DNA of 41,191 nt from Solidesulfovibrio aerotolerans. GTDB lineage: Bacteria > Desulfobacterota > Desulfovibrionia > Desulfovibrionales > Desulfovibrionaceae. The notes under the pieces were generated by a model. The model saw only the letters and a program-made list of their open reading frames with translations, did no database searches and had not been told where the DNA came from. Location of the stretch: NCBI RefSeq assembly GCF_009856865.1, contig NZ_WVUD01000035.1:1-41191 (forward strand), in the 5' to 3' direction. A program made the position numbers and the translations under genes. Shown piece after piece: positions 27,431-36,559 of the stretch; within the stretch, counting starts at the first letter, position 1; each line of letters begins with the position of its first letter.

Positions 27431-27496
27431 CTGCCCGAACTCCCGCCCCCCTTTCGGGGGGGCCGGGGGGATCATCCCCCCGGCGGGTTCGGGCAG
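27431..27496. repeat. Branched palindromic repeat (REP-like)
   Basis: An outer imperfect stem (27431-27445 with 27484-27496, CTGCCCGAAC with its complement) encloses two hairpins: CCCCCC-TTT-CGGGGGG at 27446-27461 and CCGGGGGG-ATCAT-CCCCCCGG at 27463-27483. The second is nearly identical to the hairpins at 30647 and 30791. Confidence 0.75.
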
Positions 27497-27516
27497 AGCC
27501 CGATCTGATATCTTTC

Positions 27517-28833
<1,317 letters not shown>

Positions 28834-28845
28834 TTATGACTCCCC

Positions 28846-29184
28846 TCAATCCTTGGGCCGAAAGGCCAGGACTTTACCCTTGTTTTGGCGTTTGGGGCCG
28901 GCCTTTTTCCCGCTCGTTTCCATGGCGTCGCCAAGGGGCGTGGCCAGGATCGGCGCGGGTGTGGCGGGCTGTCCCGGCTGTTGGCCTTCGGCCCAGTGAT
29001 GATTGAACAATTGATTTTTAAAACGCATGCCCTGGATCATGGCCAGGACCAGAACGGCTTCCTCCCAACGCTGGGACGGCTCGAAACGCGACACCGTTTC
29101 GCTGTATTTGTCCCACAGCGCCATGAGCGAGGCCTCGTCAAAGGCCCGAAGCTGTCTGGCCATCTTTAACAAAACCTGTTCCAC
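28846..29184 (-). CDS. Conserved-looking hypothetical protein upstream of purA
   Basis: A 112-residue protein I do not recognise. The first 60 residues are helical (MARQLRAFDEASLMALWDKY, then RWEEAVLVLAMIQGMRFKNQ). The middle is Pro/Ala-rich, and the last 25 residues are very basic (GKKAGPKRQNKGKVLAFRPKD), which could contact nucleic acid. I chose the GTG at 29184 because an AAGGGAG Shine-Dalgarno precedes it by five bases; the frame is open further upstream but without one. It is probably co-transcribed with purA. Confidence 0.65.
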   Translation of the reverse strand: MEQVLLKMARQLRAFDEASLMALWDKYSETVSRFEPSQRWEEAVLVLAMIQGMRFKNQLFNHHWAEGQQPGQPATPAPILATPLGDAMETSGKKAGPKRQNKGKVLAFRPKD

Positions 29185-29333
29185 GACAACTCCCTTGCCC
29201 CGATAACTGCAGCGACGCGCGCTGCGGACAGGCCTTGTTAGCAGAATTGGCCGGGCCTTCCAAATGCAATTTGCCCCCATGCCCCGGCTGTGCTAGGCAC
29301 GCTTGCACGAATGCGACAAGGAGCGGTGACGCC

Positions 29334-30611
29334 ATGAGCGATCTTAAAAAAATGTACACCACCATGGTGGACGATCCTTTCCCGGCCGAACTGGTCATTC
29401 GCCTGGGCGATGCCGAACTGGCCTTTGCCAAGCGCACCTGGACCATCGACGGCCAGGAAAAAGGTTTGCGCTATGGGGAAAACCCGGATCAGCCGGCTGC
29501 CCTGTACGCCCCGGTGTCCGGCCGATTGACCCTTGGCGGCGTGACCTTTCGTGGTCCGGGCGATGGGCTGGTGTGCGCCGCCACGGAAGAGCATCTGCTG
29601 CAATCGGGCAAACATCCCGGTAAGACCAATCTCACCGACGTGGACAACGGCGTCAACATCCTCCAGTACCTGACCGCCAAACCGGCCGCCGTGATCCTTA
29701 AGCACAATAATCCCTGCGGCGCAGCCTGGTCCGATGCCGGCCTGTGCGCCGCCTTTACGGCCGCTTTTTCCTCGGACCGCATTGCCGCTTTCGGCGGGGC
29801 CATCGTGGTCAACCGCACCCTCGACGTGGCCACGGCCGAGCAGATCAACGCCGTCTATTTTGAAGTGGTGGCCGCCCCGGACTACGAGCCGGCGGCACTG
29901 GAAATCCTTAAATCCAAAAAGAATCTGCGCATCTTCAAGCTGCCCGGTCTGGCCCAGCTCGACAAGCTGGTGGGTCAGCCTTTTCTGGATGTCAAATCCC
30001 TGGCCGATGGCGGGCTGGTGCTGCAGTTTTCCTTCCGAAACAAGATTCTCTCCACGGGCGATTTCCTGCCGGCCCAGGCGACGGACAAGGCCGGAACCAC
30101 GGTCGTTGCCCGCGCGCCCACACCCCAGGAAGCCGAAGATCTGCTGTTTGCCTGGGCCATCGAGGCCGGGGTCACCTCCAACTCGGTCATATTCGTCAAA
30201 GACGGGGCCACGGTCGCCATCGGCACCGGCGAACAGGACCGGGTCGGAGTGGTGGAACTGACCATTTTCAAGGCCAAGACCAAGTACGCCGACAGTCTGG
30301 CCTTTGCCGCCCACAAGCTGTCGCTGTATGAACTGACCCAGAAAGCCGCAACCGATCCCGAAGCCCTGGCCAGCCTGACCGGCATCAAAGCCCGCACCGA
30401 GGCAACCTGCGGCGGATTGGTCGGGACGGTGGTGGTGTCTGACGGCTTTTTTCCGTTTCGCGACGGCGTGGATCTGTGCATCGCGGCCGGGGTCACGGCC
30501 GTGGCCCAGCCCGGCGGCTCCATCCGCGACACGGAAGTCATCACAGCTTGCAACGAGGCCTCGCCCCAAGTGGCCATGGTCTACACCGGCCAGCGGTCGT
30601 TTAGACATTAA
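29334..30611 (+). CDS. purH: Stand-alone AICAR transformylase (PurH C-terminal domain)
   Basis: A 425-residue protein that corresponds only to the formyltransferase domain of bifunctional PurH: RYGENPDQPAALY, the catalytic-site KHNNPCG (residues 123-129), SSDRIAAFGGAI, the VTSNSVIFVKDGATVAIGTG region and a C-terminal FPFRDGVD / GGSIRD. It transfers a formyl group from 10-formyl-THF to AICAR. The roughly 200-residue IMP cyclohydrolase domain that normally sits at the N-terminus is missing, so ring closure to IMP must be done by another protein. The ATG at 29334 has an AAGGAG Shine-Dalgarno; the upstream frame reads as intergenic sequence. A terminator follows. Confidence 0.9.
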   Translation: MSDLKKMYTTMVDDPFPAELVIRLGDAELAFAKRTWTIDGQEKGLRYGENPDQPAALYAPVSGRLTLGGVTFRGPGDGLVCAATEEHLLQSGKHPGKTNLTDVDNGVNILQYLTAKPAAVILKHNNPCGAAWSDAGLCAAFTAAFSSDRIAAFGGAIVVNRTLDVATAEQINAVYFEVVAAPDYEPAALEILKSKKNLRIFKLPGLAQLDKLVGQPFLDVKSLADGGLVLQFSFRNKILSTGDFLPAQATDKAGTTVVARAPTPQEAEDLLFAWAIEAGVTSNSVIFVKDGATVAIGTGEQDRVGVVELTIFKAKTKYADSLAFAAHKLSLYELTQKAATDPEALASLTGIKARTEATCGGLVGTVVVSDGFFPFRDGVDLCIAAGVTAVAQPGGSIRDTEVITACNEASPQVAMVYTGQRSFRH

Positions 30612-30635
30612 GAGAGGAAGCGAAGGCAGAAGATG

Positions 30636-30670
30636 CCTCCGGCGGCCGGGGGGGATAATCCCCCCCGGAC
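30636..30670 (+). repeat. REP-like palindromic repeat, forward copy
   Basis: GCCTCCGGCGGCC, then the hairpin CCGGGGGGG-ATAA-TCCCCCCGG (30647-30668) and AC. It lies 25 bases after the AICAR transformylase stop and is mirrored by the copy at 30786-30822. Confidence 0.8.
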
Positions 30671-30702
30671 CCCCTTGATTAGAAAGTCTTTCAAGGGGTT
30701 TT
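30671..30702 (+). terminator. Terminator after the AICAR transformylase gene
   Basis: CCCCTTGA (30671-30678) pairs with TCAAGGGG (30691-30698), followed by TTTT. It directly adjoins the REP-like repeat. Confidence 0.65.
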
Positions 30703-30785
30703 GGGCGTTGGCTGGCAAGCTGGTCGGCTGTGGCGGCCGGGCAATGCCACTCCAACGCTCACATATAAAAAATTTTCTCGTTGCA

Positions 30786-30822
30786 GGGGTCCGGGGGGAT
30801 CATCCCCCCGGCCGCCGGAGGC
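30786..30822 (-). repeat. REP-like palindromic repeat, inverted copy
   Basis: Read on the minus strand it gives GCCTCCGGCGGCC, the hairpin CCGGGGGG-ATGAT-CCCCCCGG and ACCCC, nearly the same as the copy at 30636. The two are head to head about 115 bases apart. The sequence between them (30703-30785) shows no gene. Confidence 0.8.
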
Positions 30823-30887
30823 GTCTTCGTTTCTTTATTTCCTCCGGCGGCGTTGGCCGTCTTGGGCGCGGAGCAGAAGGACTAGAA

Positions 30888-32999
30888 ATGGCGTTGGAAC
30901 GGTATGCCGGGCCGGGTTGTCTGGTGGAGTTTATGCAGGGCAACCAGAGTCAGGTGGCCTGGGTGCTGGAAGAGTCTTCGGGCCGGTTGCGGGTCTATAC
31001 GCTCACCCATCGCGAGGAGAAGATGGCGGCCTCGCGGGTGTTGCCGTGGATGGGACCGCTCTATGACGGACCGCGCGACCGCAGCCAGATTTCCGAGATT
31101 CTTTCCACCCATCAGGCCCGGCGCGAGGCCGGGGCCAAGGCCATCGCCCCGCTGGAACTCTGGGAGTTGGCCCAGGGCGAGGTGCGCGAGGAATCGGCGC
31201 AATGGTTTGCCGGGCTGGTCGGCGAAACCCCGGACGTGGACGCCGTGGCGGCCATGGGCCGGGCGCTTTTGGGCTGCAAGACCCATTTCAAGTTCCATCC
31301 GCCCAAATTCGAAGTCTATTCGGCCGAGGTGGTCGAACGCCGGCTGACCGAATCGGCGGCGGCCGAGGAGCGCGAGAAAGTCGTGGTGGCCGGCCAGACC
31401 TTTTTCAAGGAACTGTGGCAGGGCTGGGCCGCAGGGGATCGCAAACGCGGCGCGTCCCTGGCTGCCAAGCTCGATCCCGAGGCGGCCGCGAAGCTGGCCG
31501 GGCTGTTGCGCCGGGTCATTGCCGACGCCGACGACCCGGAAATGGCCACCTTGTGGGCCATGCTGCGCAAGGGTCTGCCCGAGCATCCTTTTTTGCCGCT
31601 GATTTTGGCCAGCCAGTGGGGCATCGTCTCGCCGCACCACAATTTCCATTTGGATCAGGCCGACTACGACGCGGGCAACGACTGGCACAAGCCCTTTGCC
31701 GCCGAGATTGAGGCCCGCCGGGCGGGCCTTGCCGCCCTGGCCCGCGAACCCGAGCCGATTCCCTTTGTCAGCATCGATTCGCCAACGACCCGGGATATCG
31801 ACGACGCCTTCTACGCCGAGACCCTGCCCGGCGGCGGGGTGCGGTTGTACCTGGCCCTGGCCGACCCGGCCCTGGACTGGGACTTCGGCGGCCCGCTGGA
31901 TACCGCCGTGGCCCACCGGGCCTCGAGCCTGTATCTGCCCGAAGGGGTCAGCCACATGCTGCCCGAGAGCCTGGGAACCGATCTTTACAGCCTGCGGGCC
32001 GGCGAGGTGCGGCCTTCGCTGCTTATGGAATGGGACTTTGCCGCAGACGGCGAAATCGTTGGGTTCGCCATGCGAAAGACCTTTGTCCGGGTGGCGGAAA
32101 ACACCTGCTATTCGGTCGTCGAAGCAGCCCTGGAGCGGGGTGACGCTGCCCCGCATCTGGTTCTTGGCTGGAAACTGGCTGTCCTTTTGCGCGATAAACG
32201 CCTGGAGCGCGGGGCGGTCATCATCGAGCGGCCCGAGCCGGAAATTATTTTGGCCGGCTACCCCGACGACGCCCAGGTGACGATGGCCGTGTGCCCGAGC
32301 TATCCCAAGGCCCAGTTGCTGGTCAGTGAATTTATGATTCTGGGCAATACTGCCGCCGCCGAATACGCCGTGTCCCATGGCGCGGCCATGCTCTTTCGCA
32401 CCCAGGACGCGCGGCTGCCGCCGGAAGTCCGGGGCGTGCACAGCGATCCGCCGGCCATCCAGCGGGCGGTGCGCGAGTTGCCCCCGACCCTGACCGAGCC
32501 GGACCCCCGGCCCCATGCCACCTTGGCCGCCCCGGCCTATGCCCCGGTCACTTCGCCGCTGCGGCGCTATGCCGATCTGATCAATCTGGCCCAGCTGGAA
32601 AGCCTGTTGCGCACCGGCGCGCCGCGCTGGAGCCGGGGGGAGCTGGAGGCCCGGATGCCGGCGCTGTCGTCGCGCATCGAGGCCGTGGGCCGGGTGCAGC
32701 GGTTTCGGCCGCGCTATTGGAAGCTGCTTTTTCTCCAGCGCACGTGCAAGGAGCGCACCTTCGAGGGTGTGGTGGTGGACTGCGGTGGACCCTTTGTCTC
32801 CCTGTCCCTGCCCGACATCCAGATCTATGTCCGGGCCACCAAGGATACGCTTGGCGACACGATTTACACCGGCCAGCGCTATGCGCTACGGTTGGGGCGC
32901 ATCGATCCGCTGACCAATGAGTTGCGGGTGTTTGGCGCGGAAGAGATTCCGGCCAGCCTGCCCGACGAACAGTTGTTTATGGACGCTGGCGCGTCCTGA
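30888..32999 (+). CDS. RNase II/R-family (RNB domain) exoribonuclease
   Basis: A 703-residue protein with the RNB catalytic domain. The active-site cluster lies at residues 295-306 (SIDSPTTRDIDD, with D297, D303, D305 and D306 as metal ligands), and the RNB C-terminal signature TSPLRRYADLINLAQLE is clear. Such enzymes degrade RNA from the 3' end. The N-terminal 280 residues do not show the cold-shock domains of classical RNase R; they begin with a small beta barrel-like region (MALERYAGPGCLVEFMQG) and are otherwise unassigned. The C-terminus is short, without the basic tail of RNase R. The ATG at 30888 has an AAGGA Shine-Dalgarno. plsY starts 31 bases after the stop. Confidence 0.88.
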   Translation: MALERYAGPGCLVEFMQGNQSQVAWVLEESSGRLRVYTLTHREEKMAASRVLPWMGPLYDGPRDRSQISEILSTHQARREAGAKAIAPLELWELAQGEVREESAQWFAGLVGETPDVDAVAAMGRALLGCKTHFKFHPPKFEVYSAEVVERRLTESAAAEEREKVVVAGQTFFKELWQGWAAGDRKRGASLAAKLDPEAAAKLAGLLRRVIADADDPEMATLWAMLRKGLPEHPFLPLILASQWGIVSPHHNFHLDQADYDAGNDWHKPFAAEIEARRAGLAALAREPEPIPFVSIDSPTTRDIDDAFYAETLPGGGVRLYLALADPALDWDFGGPLDTAVAHRASSLYLPEGVSHMLPESLGTDLYSLRAGEVRPSLLMEWDFAADGEIVGFAMRKTFVRVAENTCYSVVEAALERGDAAPHLVLGWKLAVLLRDKRLERGAVIIERPEPEIILAGYPDDAQVTMAVCPSYPKAQLLVSEFMILGNTAAAEYAVSHGAAMLFRTQDARLPPEVRGVHSDPPAIQRAVRELPPTLTEPDPRPHATLAAPAYAPVTSPLRRYADLINLAQLESLLRTGAPRWSRGELEARMPALSSRIEAVGRVQRFRPRYWKLLFLQRTCKERTFEGVVVDCGGPFVSLSLPDIQIYVRATKDTLGDTIYTGQRYALRLGRIDPLTNELRVFGAEEIPASLPDEQLFMDAGAS

Positions 33000-33030
33000 T
33001 CCGACAAGCCGACAAAGAGCGAGGGACTCC

Positions 33031-33633
33031 ATGGCCGCTATCGGTTTCATTCTGTTGACCTATCTGGTTGCCTCTTTCCCGTTTGGTCTGCTCGTGGCCC
33101 TGGTTGGCTGCGGCATCGATCCGCGTCGGGCCGGCAGTTTGAACACCGGGGCCACCAACGTGGCCCGGCTGTGCGGCACCCGGCTGGGTGTATTGACGCT
33201 GCTGCTGGACCTGGCCAAGGGGCTGGTGCCGGTGCTGTGCGCCCGGGCCATGACCGATTCGGTGGTGTTTGTGTCCCTGGTTCTGGTGGCGGCTGTGGTC
33301 GGGCACATGTTTTCGGTGTTTCTCTACGGCCGGGGCGGCAAGGGCGTGGCCACCGCCATCGGGGTTTTTCTGGCGGCGGCTCCTGCCGTGGCCTTGCTGG
33401 CAGTGGCCGCCTGCGTGGCGGTGATCCGCGTATCGGGCTATGTTTCGGCCGGCTCCCTGGTTTTGGCCGTGGCCGTGCCGGTCTTGTGCGCGTTTTTAGG
33501 CCAGCCGGCCCTGGTGCCGGCCGGGGTGGTGGTGGCCGGGCTTATTATTTACAAGCATCGCGACAATATCGCCCGTCTGCGCGCCGGCCAGGAGAAATCC
33601 TGGCGCAAGAGCCCGGCCCCGGCGGCCGGCTGA
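33031..33633 (+). CDS. plsY: Acyl-phosphate:glycerol-3-phosphate acyltransferase PlsY
   Basis: A 200-residue inner-membrane protein with five or so helices. The three PlsY motifs are present: SFPFGLLV, GSLNTGATNVAR (usual form GSGNIGATN), and the phosphate-binding FLYGRGGKGVATAIG, followed by the C-terminal YKHRDNIARLRAG. It adds the first acyl chain to glycerol-3-phosphate using acyl-phosphate, starting phospholipid synthesis. The ATG at 33031 has a GAGGGA Shine-Dalgarno. Co-transcription with the RNase gene upstream is likely from the spacing; a strong bidirectional terminator follows. Confidence 0.93.
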   Translation: MAAIGFILLTYLVASFPFGLLVALVGCGIDPRRAGSLNTGATNVARLCGTRLGVLTLLLDLAKGLVPVLCARAMTDSVVFVSLVLVAAVVGHMFSVFLYGRGGKGVATAIGVFLAAAPAVALLAVAACVAVIRVSGYVSAGSLVLAVAVPVLCAFLGQPALVPAGVVVAGLIIYKHRDNIARLRAGQEKSWRKSPAPAAG

Positions 33634-33668
33634 GCCACGTTCCAACTGCTTGTTTCGGCTTTGTCCGC

Positions 33669-33707
33669 AAAAAAGCCCGGCTGCCAAGGTGCAGGCCGGG
33701 CTTTTTT
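33669..33707. terminator. Bidirectional terminator between plsY and the XRE-PAS gene
   Basis: AAAAAAGCCCGGC pairs with GCCGGGCTTTTTT around a short inner stem. The A-run on the left and T-run on the right let it serve both the plus-strand plsY and the convergent minus-strand gene ending at 33732. Confidence 0.92.
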
Positions 33708-33731
33708 ATGGCGCTGGTCCTGTGGGGCCAT

Positions 33732-35903
33732 TTAAGGCTGACTGTGGTCAGCGCGGGAGGTGCCGAGCAGCGGCCGGGGATCGGCTTCGTTTAACGTGAG
33801 CAGCATCCGTCCGTCAGGCAGGGCCACGGTATTAAAATCGATCCAACGCGAGCGGCCGTCGCCGCAACGCACCGGATAGATGCGGTGGCAGGGACGGCCC
33901 TGGATGGACTGCCAATCGGCCGCCACCCGGGCGCGCAGGTTGGGGTCGGGATAGGCCTTGGGCATCCACTCGACCACAGAGGGAATGTCATCCAGCGTGT
34001 AGCCCACCAGATCCGTAAAGCGCTGGTTGACATAGAGGGTGCGCCCATCGGCCGCTGCCAGCAGGGTGGCATAGGGGACATGCTCCAGAATGGTGCGCAG
34101 GGTTTCCGCGGTGCGGTGCAGATCGTCCCGCATGCGGGCCAGGGCGGTGATTTCCTCGGCGTGCAGCATCACCGTGTCCGGCGCAACGAAAACGAAGGTC
34201 ATGTCGAACAGGCCGGCGTCTTCAGCTCCGGGCACACGCAGGGACAGGCGGCGACGACCGGTGCATCGGCCCTCGAAGGCGCTCCACAACGCCAGATACA
34301 CGTCCGGGGACGCCTCGAAAATGGTTTCAGCCGGGCTGCCCAGGCAGCCACCGATGCGTCCCCGGGAAAGGGCTTCGGCCGCCTTGTTGGCGTTGGCCAG
34401 GACAAACTGGCGGTCGCTCAGGGCAAAGGTGAAGGTGGGCAGGGGGAAATTGCGCAGATGGGTTTGCAGGCGTTCTTCGCTGGCGGCCAGTTCGGCTTGG
34501 ACCTGCTGGCGCTCGGTAATGTCCTCGATAAAACCTTCGATAACGCGCTCCCCGTCGGCCTCCACGGACAGCCGGGCGTGGAGATTGCCGATAAACATCG
34601 AGCCGTCCTTGCGCCGGTAGGGATTTTCAAAGTTGAGCAGCCCCTCCTTGTTGGCCAGCCGGTGGACGACTTCCCTGCGCCGTTGCGGATCCTGGTAAAG
34701 CGTATTGGTATCGCCGCCGGCCTGGGCCAGCATTTCTTCTGCACTGGCGTAGCCGAAAAGCCGGGCGAGGGCCGGATTGGCTGACAGCAGCCGGCCGTCC
34801 TGGGTGGCCCGGAAGATACCGAGCACGGCGTCGTTTATAATCCGTTGGCAGCGGGCTTCGGCGGCGGCCAGGGAGTCGGCGGCGTGGTGCAGGTCGCTGA
34901 CGTCGCGGCCGTAGATATTGGCCTGGCCTGAGGCGGGCAGGGGCACGACGGTCAGGCGCTGGACGCCTGCGCCCACCGCCATGTCAATTTCCTGGGAAGT
35001 GGCGCTGGTGAGTGCCGCCTGCACGGCGTCCAGAATCGGCGAACCCACCGGCTCGCCCACGGCCAGCCCGGCAGCGTCCAGAAGCGGGCTGCTGGCCCGG
35101 TTGGCAAAGGCAAGCCGGCCGTCCCGGCCCACACGCAGCACCGGGTTGGGATTGTCTTCGGGAAACTGGGCCACGGCGCGCAGATCTTCAAGCGCCTGGC
35201 GTTCGGTGGTGACATCCTGCACCGTGCCGAGAATGCGCCGGGCCCGGCCATCGGCGTCGTATTGGCAGCGGGCCACGGCCTTGGCCTGCCGCCACAGGCC
35301 ATCGCCGCGTTTGAACCGATACGCGTAGTGGATGGGTTCGCCTCCGGCAGCCATCCGGTGCCGGACGCTCATGACGGCCTGCCGGTCGTCGGGATGGACC
35401 AGCTCCATGAAGGCGGCAAAGTCCGGGGCAGGGCTGCCGGCCGGCAGGCCGAAGATGCGGAAAAATTCCTCGCTCCAGAAATCCTCGCCGGTTTGCAGAT
35501 CGCGCACGAAGCTGCCCACCCGGGCCAGATGCTGGGATTCGCGGTAGCAATCCCAGAACTGGGGGGGCGTGTTGCGCGCATCCGGCCCCAGCCAGTCCGG
35601 CTGCTCCAGGGCGCGCACCAGCGGCAAGAGCCGCTGCGGGGCGTTTAAGAGGATACGCCGCACGTCGCCCGGGAGTTTGCCGGTTAAAACGCACAGGATA
35701 TCGGGATCATCATTCAGTTCCCGGGCCAGGGCCTGCAGATGTTCCTCGGACAGGCTCGGGATGGCGCCGCGCTCCAGGCGGCTTAAATAGGACGGCTGGA
35801 TGCCCAGGCGGGCGGCCAGTTGGCGCAGGGTGAACCGGGGGTCGTTGGCCAGAAGGGCCAGACGTTTGGCCCGGATGCGTTCGCCGAAAGAAAGTGCAGC
35901 CAT
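33732..35903 (-). CDS. XRE-family regulator with five PAS domains and no output domain
   Basis: A 723-residue soluble protein. Residues 5-72 form an XRE/Cro helix-turn-helix (FTLRQLAARLGIQPSYLSRLERG). Five PAS-type modules follow at about 125-235, 240-345, 360-480, 485-600 and 605-715. The first has the PAS/PAC form FRIFGLPAG...VHPDDR...GTVQDVT, the third NALARLFGY-like and RRKDGSMFIGN segments, and the last VNQRFTDLVGYTLDDIP. There is no histidine kinase, GGDEF, EAL or other catalytic domain, so the likely action is signal-dependent DNA binding. I prefer the ATG at 35903; a GTG ten codons upstream lies within a palindrome. It shares its XRE-then-PAS design with the kinase at 9050-12637. Confidence 0.88.
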   Translation of the reverse strand: MAALSFGERIRAKRLALLANDPRFTLRQLAARLGIQPSYLSRLERGAIPSLSEEHLQALARELNDDPDILCVLTGKLPGDVRRILLNAPQRLLPLVRALEQPDWLGPDARNTPPQFWDCYRESQHLARVGSFVRDLQTGEDFWSEEFFRIFGLPAGSPAPDFAAFMELVHPDDRQAVMSVRHRMAAGGEPIHYAYRFKRGDGLWRQAKAVARCQYDADGRARRILGTVQDVTTERQALEDLRAVAQFPEDNPNPVLRVGRDGRLAFANRASSPLLDAAGLAVGEPVGSPILDAVQAALTSATSQEIDMAVGAGVQRLTVVPLPASGQANIYGRDVSDLHHAADSLAAAEARCQRIINDAVLGIFRATQDGRLLSANPALARLFGYASAEEMLAQAGGDTNTLYQDPQRRREVVHRLANKEGLLNFENPYRRKDGSMFIGNLHARLSVEADGERVIEGFIEDITERQQVQAELAASEERLQTHLRNFPLPTFTFALSDRQFVLANANKAAEALSRGRIGGCLGSPAETIFEASPDVYLALWSAFEGRCTGRRRLSLRVPGAEDAGLFDMTFVFVAPDTVMLHAEEITALARMRDDLHRTAETLRTILEHVPYATLLAAADGRTLYVNQRFTDLVGYTLDDIPSVVEWMPKAYPDPNLRARVAADWQSIQGRPCHRIYPVRCGDGRSRWIDFNTVALPDGRMLLTLNEADPRPLLGTSRADHSQP

Positions 35904-35920
35904 AGTCCGTGTACCATAGC

Positions 35921-35933
35921 GTGCACGGTGCAC
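35921..35933. promoter_or_regulatory. Palindrome upstream of the XRE-PAS gene
   Basis: GTGCAC-G-GTGCAC reads as an inverted repeat, six-base self-complementary arms around one base. It lies 17 bases before the ATG, in the predicted transcript leader, and is a possible operator for the XRE protein itself. GTGCAC is itself a palindrome, so it may be chance. Confidence 0.4.
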
Positions 35934-35952
35934 AGAGGCAACTGCGAGGCTT

Positions 35953-35995
35953 GTGCTATTTTTTGTATTATATGGAAATTATTGGTGTTAACAAC
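35953..35995 (-). promoter_or_regulatory. AT-rich promoter box of the XRE-PAS gene (shared copy 1)
   Basis: On the minus strand TTGTTA and TATAAT (35967-35972) are 16 bases apart. The segment contains CCAATAATTTC and AAAAAATAGC, both repeated exactly and in the same order at 38001-38040, upstream of the HDOD gene. Confidence 0.6.
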
Positions 35996-36007
35996 AGTTT
36001 CTGGCCA

Positions 36008-36559
36008 TCAGGCCGTGCCGTGGTCCGGCAGCAGGCCCATGGCCCGGGCCGAGCGTTCCAGGGTCAGGCGCAGGCCCGGGTAACTGGCAACATCCGCTGT
36101 TTCGAGCTTGTCGGCGATGCGCCGGGCCAGGGCGGTCAGATCGGCCCGCTCGGGATCGTCAAAGGCCTGCAACGCGGCCATGGCTTTTTCCGTCTTGCCC
36201 AGGGCCAAAAGCGTCAGGCCAAGGCCCAGGCGGGCAAACACATCCTTGCCGTCGGTTAAGCGCAGCACATGCTCAAATTCCACCCGGGCCTGGATGAACT
36301 GCCCCAGTTCGTAGAGGCAATGGCCCAGACGGTTGCGCACCGCCGGATTGGACAGATCCCCCCGCGCCGACTCCCGGTAGGCGGCCATGGCCGCCGGATA
36401 ATCGGCCGCCGCGTAGGCGGCGTCGCCAGCGGCATGGGGAGAGGCTGCCTGCCCGGCGGCGGGAGTGGCGTCTGGCGGCGATTCGGTGGGAATTTCCCGG
36501 CCAAGCAGGGCGCGAAAGAGATGGCGGCGGGGAATGTTGCGCGGCGTGTCAGCGGTCAT
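36008..36559 (-). CDS. TPR-repeat protein paired with the HDOD gene
   Basis: A 183-residue protein. After a basic, low-complexity N-terminus (1-45) come about three tetratricopeptide-like helix pairs: GDAAYAAADYPAAMAAYRES, NRLGHCLYELGQFIQARVEFEH, and LGLTLLALGKTEKAMAALQA. Such repeats mediate protein binding. Its ATG at 36559 overlaps the stop of the HDOD gene (ATGA), so the two are translationally coupled and their products probably act together. No signal peptide or membrane segment is seen. Confidence 0.8.
   Translation of the reverse strand: MTADTPRNIPRRHLFRALLGREIPTESPPDATPAAGQAASPHAAGDAAYAAADYPAAMAAYRESARGDLSNPAVRNRLGHCLYELGQFIQARVEFEHVLRLTDGKDVFARLGLGLTLLALGKTEKAMAALQAFDDPERADLTALARRIADKLETADVASYPGLRLTLERSARAMGLLPDHGTA

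Noticed and set aside
33031-33633. Longer start for PlsY at 32917
   Set aside because: It overlaps the end of the RNase gene and lacks a Shine-Dalgarno, whereas the ATG at 33031 has GAGGGA and begins at the family's first helix.
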